64,000 nucleotides of DNA, from positions 728,334,340 through 728,398,339 of the forward strand of contig CM022303.1 of NCBI GenBank assembly GCA_011799875.1. The letters run 5' to 3'. Positions 58,052 through 64,000 of this stretch are shown here, piece after piece. The notes below the pieces were generated by a model. It had not been told where the DNA came from, made no database searches, and saw nothing but the letters and a program-made list of their open reading frames with translations. Source of the stretch: Thinopyrum elongatum (lineage: Eukaryota; Streptophyta; Magnoliopsida; Poales; Poaceae). The first letter of the stretch is position 1; each line of letters begins with the position of its first letter. The position numbers were made by a program, and so were the translations under genes.

Positions 58052-58349
58052 GAATACATCCATTTGTTGACGAATTGCTTGTGAAATGCATCATCTCCTT
58101 TCTTATGTTTGGCAGATGCAGCTTTTTTTTCACTAGATACATGGGTGTAGATGCTTCCACTTGTTTGGATTACAACACACACATAATCTATGATTACAAA
58201 TTAAAATATATCGTCTCCGCTTACAACTGAAACTCTTTTGGATGGAATGCATCACCGAAAACACCGGTACATACTGCTAGGATTCAGCAATGTGTAAGCA
58301 ATCCAGTTAACTAGACTAGATATTGTAGGGCCTCTCCAGCCTCAACCTG

Positions 58350-58550
58350 TTAGGGTTGGTCGAAGATGTTTGGTCGAAGATGTACGACTTCACCCAGTCC
58401 AGCAGCTTCTGCTCGCCCGTCCACGGGCCGACGGCCGATGATGAACTCATAGAGCAGCACGCCGTAGCTCCAGATGCCGCTCTTGGCCATCAACAACCCA
58501 ATGTGGTGGTACCCTGTATCAACATGATCAAGCCTTGATGACAAACTCAC
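58350..58550 (-). pseudogene. Protein kinase gene scrap
   Basis: The minus strand reads LLMAKSGIWSYGVLLYEFII, then GRRPVDGRAE, which matches the DIWSYGVLLYELITGRRP region (subdomain IX) of plant receptor-like cytoplasmic kinases. The key Asp is Gly, and no other kinase subdomain is nearby. It is a captured or residual fragment. Confidence 0.7.
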
Positions 58551-59247
58551 AAAACATAAATAGCAACTAGCCTATGATGCCATGACTTGCATAATTAATT
58601 CCGAAAGAGGGAAATGGTCAGTTTGACATGTTATAAGCTCTCATGGAGTACAATTACCAGGTCAGTGATCACAGCAACACACCCAAAGAAAGTGAGCACG
58701 TACTAACCTCGGTCCAGTAACACAAGAACTATCAGTAGACTGCTCCTGCTGGTCACTGAGGTTCTGCATGCCACCATATCATTTACACTGCTCAGCCAAA
58801 CATTGTTCAGCCTTACATCTGACTTAATCATGAATGGCTTATTGTAAGATGGCAGCAGACTATGAGACAAACTTCTTTTCCTTTCTAGTATAAATACTTA
58901 TTTTACTAAAAATAACTGCACATACATATATGCATTTGTCACTATACAACCTCGGTGAATGGAGAATCGGATTAAGATTACAAGACACTGTGTCGGTCAC
59001 TGGTAGTATACAGGTTCTTGCTCAGTTTCTCCGTGTATTAGCGCGACGCCGTTCCCACTTGTTCTTCCAGCTCTTGAGGGCAGGGTGGTGTGTGTTAGTC
59101 AGCAAAATGCCTATAAGGCTATATAACTAACTGTCTTTGCTATGAGGCCCACATGATCTCGACTCCAACCGCCATGGTGAATGTGGACGCATCCACCCAT
59201 GTGTGGTGGGCCTTGTATCTTCGTGTCAGATGTTTCTTCCAAAGTAA
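58551..59247. other. Intergenic, 3' side of the DUF707 gene
   Basis: No motif was found. Part of this is probably the 3' UTR of the DUF707 gene. Confidence 0.4.
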
Positions 59248-62200
59248 TCAGGCGTCAAAAGGATCCATCCACTCGTCATCTTCTCTTACGGCTTTTTCCC
59301 ACCGTTCTTTGAACTTTTCCAGCTCAGCTGACGACTGTCTTCTAATCTGATGGTTGAAATAAGAGAAATGCAATCGACGTTAGAAGATATGTAGGAGAAA
59401 CATATTGATTTAGGTTTAGAGGGAAGAGAACATATGTTATACTCACGTGTGTCCGCAAATCCAAAGATCTTCGAGGTAACTGCAGCAAGAAAGGAAATTG
59501 TTGATCAGATGATAATACTGGTAGTTATCTTGCAGGCATAGAGCAATCAAGGCTACAAGGATGGCCATCGAGTTAGATATCTGAGCTGATACCCCATTAC
59601 CATATTAAAAGATTCAACCTGTGTGTTAGTTAGTTGCAATTTAGATTTTTTAACCTTAGAGATGAATCCAGAAACAAGAGAAATTTTTCTCTCTGTAATT
59701 TCATTTCAAATCACATTGTCACCAAAAATAAATATGTGGCATTATACGAAAAATAACAGACCTTGCTGGTATCTGATGGTCCTCCTAATGATGGTATTCC
59801 TTGATGGACGACATACTCACTGTCAATTACACCGACCTTCTCAGCTCGATCACCCTGAAATCAAGTAGAACTAAATGCATCAGTATTTTTGGTTACTTAT
59901 CATTCCAACAAACTCATGCCTAATAAAGCATTCATGTTAATCTGGCAGATGAGAGTTGAAACACCAGAAATAATTAAGCTGCAAAGTGACAGAAGAACAC
60001 TTAGCAATAAAAATAATGGAACAAAACAAGACAGAAGTCATTAGTACTATCAGCTAGAGGACTAAAAGCCATCTTGTAATTGTTAGCCCATAAATTTGAT
60101 CCCTATGTTAGGATATGTATGGCTAAATTTGATCCACAGGTGCCAAACACCGAAAACAGAGTAACCTTCCTAGAGCATACTAACAAGCTACACATGTTAT
60201 AATTTTAAAAATATCCAGCTCATAAAAGGAAGTGACCTGATGGTGAATAAGATATAGCATGGCGTACTTGATATGCAAGAACAAAGGAAGTGAAATAGGT
60301 TGTAAAGCTTGAACAGAGCAAACCACCATGCGATTTGAGCAATCTTAAGTACCTGGGCACAATAACCAAGCTTCATGTCAAGGCCCCATCCATGAATCAA
60401 GTCGTTCTGCAAGTTCGAGACATTAAAACTGGATGTGCTACGAAGAGTTATGACCCTCCAGTCACATTGAGTAGATCAGACGATATGATGGATTACGGAG
60501 TGGGTTAGATGGTCAGAATTCGTACCTGTATTAGATGCCATACACATTTCCAGGCAGCACGAGAAAAAACTGGTGCCATGCCCTCAACCCACCTATCAAA
60601 GAATGCTGAGTTACAATACTAGTAATCAATCGAGCTAATTTATGAGAACGAGATCAGCAGAATTTGCTCAACAATCAATCAGTTGGATGATGTAACTTTA
60701 TTTTGCTGACCACACACAAAAAAAATGCTATCGAACAAAGCAGCATTTTGATTTTTGGTTCTACAATAGCTGATAAAAAACATAAATCGGTTCAAAGAAT
60801 ATGACTGTAACTCCGTAAGGTAACTATCTTTTTCAATCACAGAAGAATAACGTATAGTATAATTTAATATGTATGAATCATTGGACATGCTAATATGAGG
60901 TCTAGAGAATGAACTACGATGGCCAAGTATAATTTTGAATAGCCACAAAAATTACTATGCAAGGCCAAAGCTTCAATTTTTACCCTGTGCATGGAGGTCC
61001 TTTACTATCATCAGAACAGTTCATGCTTGAACGATTGTCATATACTCTCCTGCAGAAGAAATGAAGAATTAAAAATGTTAGCGAATGCTCAAACAAAATG
61101 ATTAAGAAAATAATTCATATTCTGAGATGTGAGAACTAGAAAGACACAAGCACCTATGCACTTTTGTCATCTTGTTGCGGATTGTGATCCGGTGGTGAAT
61201 ATCTGTTGATAGATCAGGATCCAATGCGGGTTGTGTGATTTCTAAGCCTTCGGACACCATTATATCAATATACCTGAACAGGCAACATGAAAAATGAAAA
61301 GGCATTTTTCAACAGAAAATGCAACACGGCAGGATATATATTCTCAAAAGCAACGATAACCAAAGCAAGTCAATATCTCCTCCAAGTATATTGTCAATAA
61401 TAAAAAATCATCCCAGTAGGAGTTTCTAGCTGAATGCATACTCCAAAATTGTGCAGAATAACAATTATATCTCGCGAACAAGATTGTACAGCTAGAGCGA
61501 AAGAAACTGAACCAGTGTCAAAATGGCTGCTTCATAACTACTCAGGCCATCACAAAAATTAGCATTTGCGAACTAAAACAGAAGATGATTTCAACAAAAT
61601 GAAACAATATGGTGTGTCCCATACCTCCTCGGATCAAAATTTTCCACCCCAAGGTCTTCGTCCCATAAGAAGATGAAATCGTAGATAGCCACAACACTAG
61701 GGTGCAGAAAACGCTTAGCAAACCACCTGCATAGGAACATACGCTCATTCCAAATGTGGGTGATACATAACAAGGTAAAAGAGACAGCAAACTATCTGCG
61801 CCTGGGGCTTACCATTTTGTTTGGTTGGGCGCAACTATGTGTATGGCCTTATCGCTCCACTCGAGGCTACGCCACCCATCCACGTTCCCGTCATAATGGA
61901 ACAGCATGACCGTGTAGCTCTCATTCAGAAACTAAAACAATTAAAGCATAGTAGGGTGAGCATGAAATCAGAAGAGACAAAACCTTCCCTTACGAAACGA
62001 CAAAAGTAGCTGGTGTTAAAGGAGACAAACTGGAGAAGAAGAAGACGGACCTTACGAGCCATTACGTCCACATTCTGCATTTGAGAGATCCCGACCGCCA
62101 TCGCCAGGAGAGCTTTGTGTCTGTCATTCTTATTCTGCAGGCAAGGGTGAGCAGTAGTATGCACACATTAGCAACAGAATGGGCCAATGAGTCGGTCGGT

Positions 62201-63120
62201 TGCCCGCCCGCTAGGAGCTTGCAACTAGAATTGCGGATCCTAGAGGTTTGCGAATTATGATGCTAGGACGCTGGGATATCTCCGCTAAAGCAACCGTCAG
62301 AGACAGGGACAAAACAGGTAGCTGAACTGAACTGAACTGAAAGAAGTAGCCGCAACACCGTACCTTAACTACACTTAGAGCAGAGGTGAGAGCCAGTATT
62401 TTAAGGGGACACTTTGATCCATTCATTTAGCATGTTTCACTTGCAGTTAGGTAAATAAACCAACTGATAACGAGTCACGGTAGCTGTAAGCACAGGAGCC
62501 ATGGCGTAGGCGAGCTTAATTAACCTGTTGGGTACGCAAAAAGCTCGAAACCGTCGTCGCATTAAGAGACTAGTATCTGTTACTAAGGAACAGTTTCATT
62601 CATTCATTCATTCAGCGTGGTTCAGTTTCAGCTAAGAGACCCAACCAATTCTGCAAGAGTAACAGTGACAGTGACAGTTAGGGGGGGCGCCGGAGGAGGA
62701 GCGGACCTTGGGGATGGCGCGCTTGGCGGCGGGGTCCCAGAGCGGGCGGAGGAACATGTCGGAGCTGGTCTCGACGATCCCGCGCGGCAGGCCCTCGGCG
62801 CCGGTCCTCCGGTTCCAGTTCCAGCGGGCCGCCGCCGCCCCCTTGCCGCCGGCCCCCTCCCGCTGCTGCGTGGCCGTGGCCGCCGCGTAGTCGGACCTCC
62901 CGAGATCCACCTGGCGGAGGAACAGAGTGTCAGTCAGTGAGCGATTCAGGGGAGCTAAAAATGGAAAGGGAAGGTGGTGGGGCGAGGGGGGAGGGGGCCG
63001 TGCCTTGAGGTGGTGGTGGTGGATCTGGAGCGAGGTGATGACGATGAGCGCGACGAAGGCGGCCAGGTAGCCGCAGCCGCAGGAGGCGGCCCGGCGCGGC
63101 GGGAGGTGCGGGTACTTCAT
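59248..63120 (-). CDS. DUF707 family membrane-anchored protein, 12 exons, intact
   Basis: Exons on the minus strand: 63004-63120, 62707-62910, 62051-62134, 61813-61931, 61625-61726, 61154-61273, 60984-61049, 60526-60592, 60353-60406, 59762-59854, 59447-59479, 59248-59346. They sum to 386 codons with consistent phase. Introns are GT-AG except the first, which is GC-AG (AAG|GCACGG). DUF707 proteins are plant proteins often labelled lysine-ketoglutarate reductase trans-splicing related; their biochemical role is not settled. Residues ~18-33 form one hydrophobic segment (YLAAFVALIVITSLQI), a likely signal anchor. Family landmarks are HKALLAMAVGISQMQNVDVM, VMLFHYDGNVDGW, FIFLWDEDLGVENFDPRRY, VSEGLEITQPALDPDLS, GWGLDMKLGYCAQ and the end EEWMDPFDA. 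No lesion was seen. Confidence 0.93.
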
Positions 63121-63500
63121 CCCCGGCGCCGCCGCCGCCGCCGCCGGCCGTCTCTTGGTGCAGGCAGCCTCCTCTGCCCCCGATGGTCGGGGCTCTGGAG
63201 CGCGCCGCGGAGGAGGAGGGCGTCCGCTCTCCTCGCCGGAGCGCGGGGGTGCTGGGGAAGGAGGAAGGTTCTGGAGGGTTCTAGAAGGTGGGTGGGTGGC
63301 GGGCGGGGAAGCCTAGGTGCGGCGCGCGCCTAATCTTAATCGACGGCCCGTGTTTCCGAATTGGGCTTAAACAAATCGCGCCCTCGTACGCCCGTCGCTT
63401 TTTGGTCGGTCGGCATCCCACTGCCGCCTGCTCGTGGGTGAGTGGGTTTGTTGTGACGGGCCCACCTGCCAGTGACTCAGTCGGTGGCCGAACTTGCATA
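63121..63500 (-). promoter_or_regulatory. GC-rich 5' region of the DUF707 gene
   Basis: About 200 bp of very high GC (63,121-63,330), including a GCC/GCG trinucleotide run directly upstream of the start codon, probably comprises 5' UTR and a CpG-island promoter. No TATA box was seen. Confidence 0.5.
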
Positions 63501-64000
63501 ATTAATTAGGGAGGCTTTCATTAGCGCGGGATGGTGCGGGACAGGTGTCCCGGTCAGTGGCAGTGAGCCGACGAGTACCTTTTTGTGTGCTACGTGTGAC
63601 GTGTACCGTTAATGCATGACGCGTCCTTGTTGGCTGGCTGACACGTGGAATCAGGCCACCACATGCTCCTGTCCAGTGGTCTCATCTGATTTGGGAGGGG
63701 AAACTTGGTACCTCCTCCTCTGATCCATATTAGCCGTTGCTGAAATAAATGTATTTATTTACATGAATATGATTCAGAGCCATAGAAGATCAGGCAAAGA
63801 GGAGACCATGTTCGTCTTAAACGGGTGGTGCCCAAAATCACCGTTGTTCATCTAATGACAAGTTCAACACAAAATGATTCACGTCCGCAACATCCCGACG
63901 CCATAGAGGTTCATAGACAAGCTATCGCTACAGTCAACGGCGGTGCTTATCTGGTCTCCCTCTTTATCTATCTCTCAGCTAGTTGGAGCAGTTGGGCTTG
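63501..64000. other. Intergenic, nothing recognised
   Basis: Short frames only. No terminal repeat or RNA gene was seen. Confidence 0.4.

Overview
This window looks like nuclear DNA of a grass of the wheat tribe (Triticeae). The signs are plant-type spliced genes with GT-AG introns, a coiled-coil NLR gene and F-box duplicates. There are also Stowaway, hAT-like and Harbinger-like MITEs, a CACTA end carrying the CACTAGTAG terminus, several LINE families, Copia and Gypsy remains, and a piece of grass-type plastid rps4. I cannot name the species.

Layout. 1-9,400 is mostly retroposon debris: two LINE-derived insertions with clear target-site duplications (TSDs), nested Stowaway MITEs, and a 5'-truncated LINE with reverse transcriptase, zinc-finger and RNase H regions. 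9,400-13,260 holds a relic F-box unit without its coding body, followed by F-box copy A. 13,400-14,180 is an antisense LINE piece. 15,515-24,708 is bounded by matching inverted termini and carries a multi-exon minus-strand gene with two Ulp1-like (peptidase C48) domains, plus an upstream cluster of in-phase exons. 24,842-32,310 is F-box copy B, split by two solo LTRs and a 5.7-kb Copia element. 33,133-38,370 is an apparently intact four-exon NLR gene (minus strand) with three NB-like modules and a glutamate-rich insert in its LRR. 38,450-42,740 has promoter and upstream duplications, a CACTA end, and a 1.8-kb element with a 3-bp TSD that encodes a repeat-family protein on the minus strand. 43,200-48,770 holds LINE and MITE debris, F-box copy C, a twice-present plastid rps4 fragment and a Gypsy fragment with an internal inversion. 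48,770-58,050 holds F-box copies D and E with a LINE between them. 59,248-63,120 is an intact 12-exon DUF707 gene (minus strand).

Functionally, only three loci look like plausible protein-coding genes: the NLR, the Ulp1-like gene (probably transposon-borne) and the DUF707 gene. The F-box family began as a duplicated gene, and every visible copy has been broken in a different way. Because the copies share flanks, they serve as empty-site references for many of the insertions. Intron positions and TSDs were read by eye from the sequence. Family names rest on remembered motifs, not on a database search.
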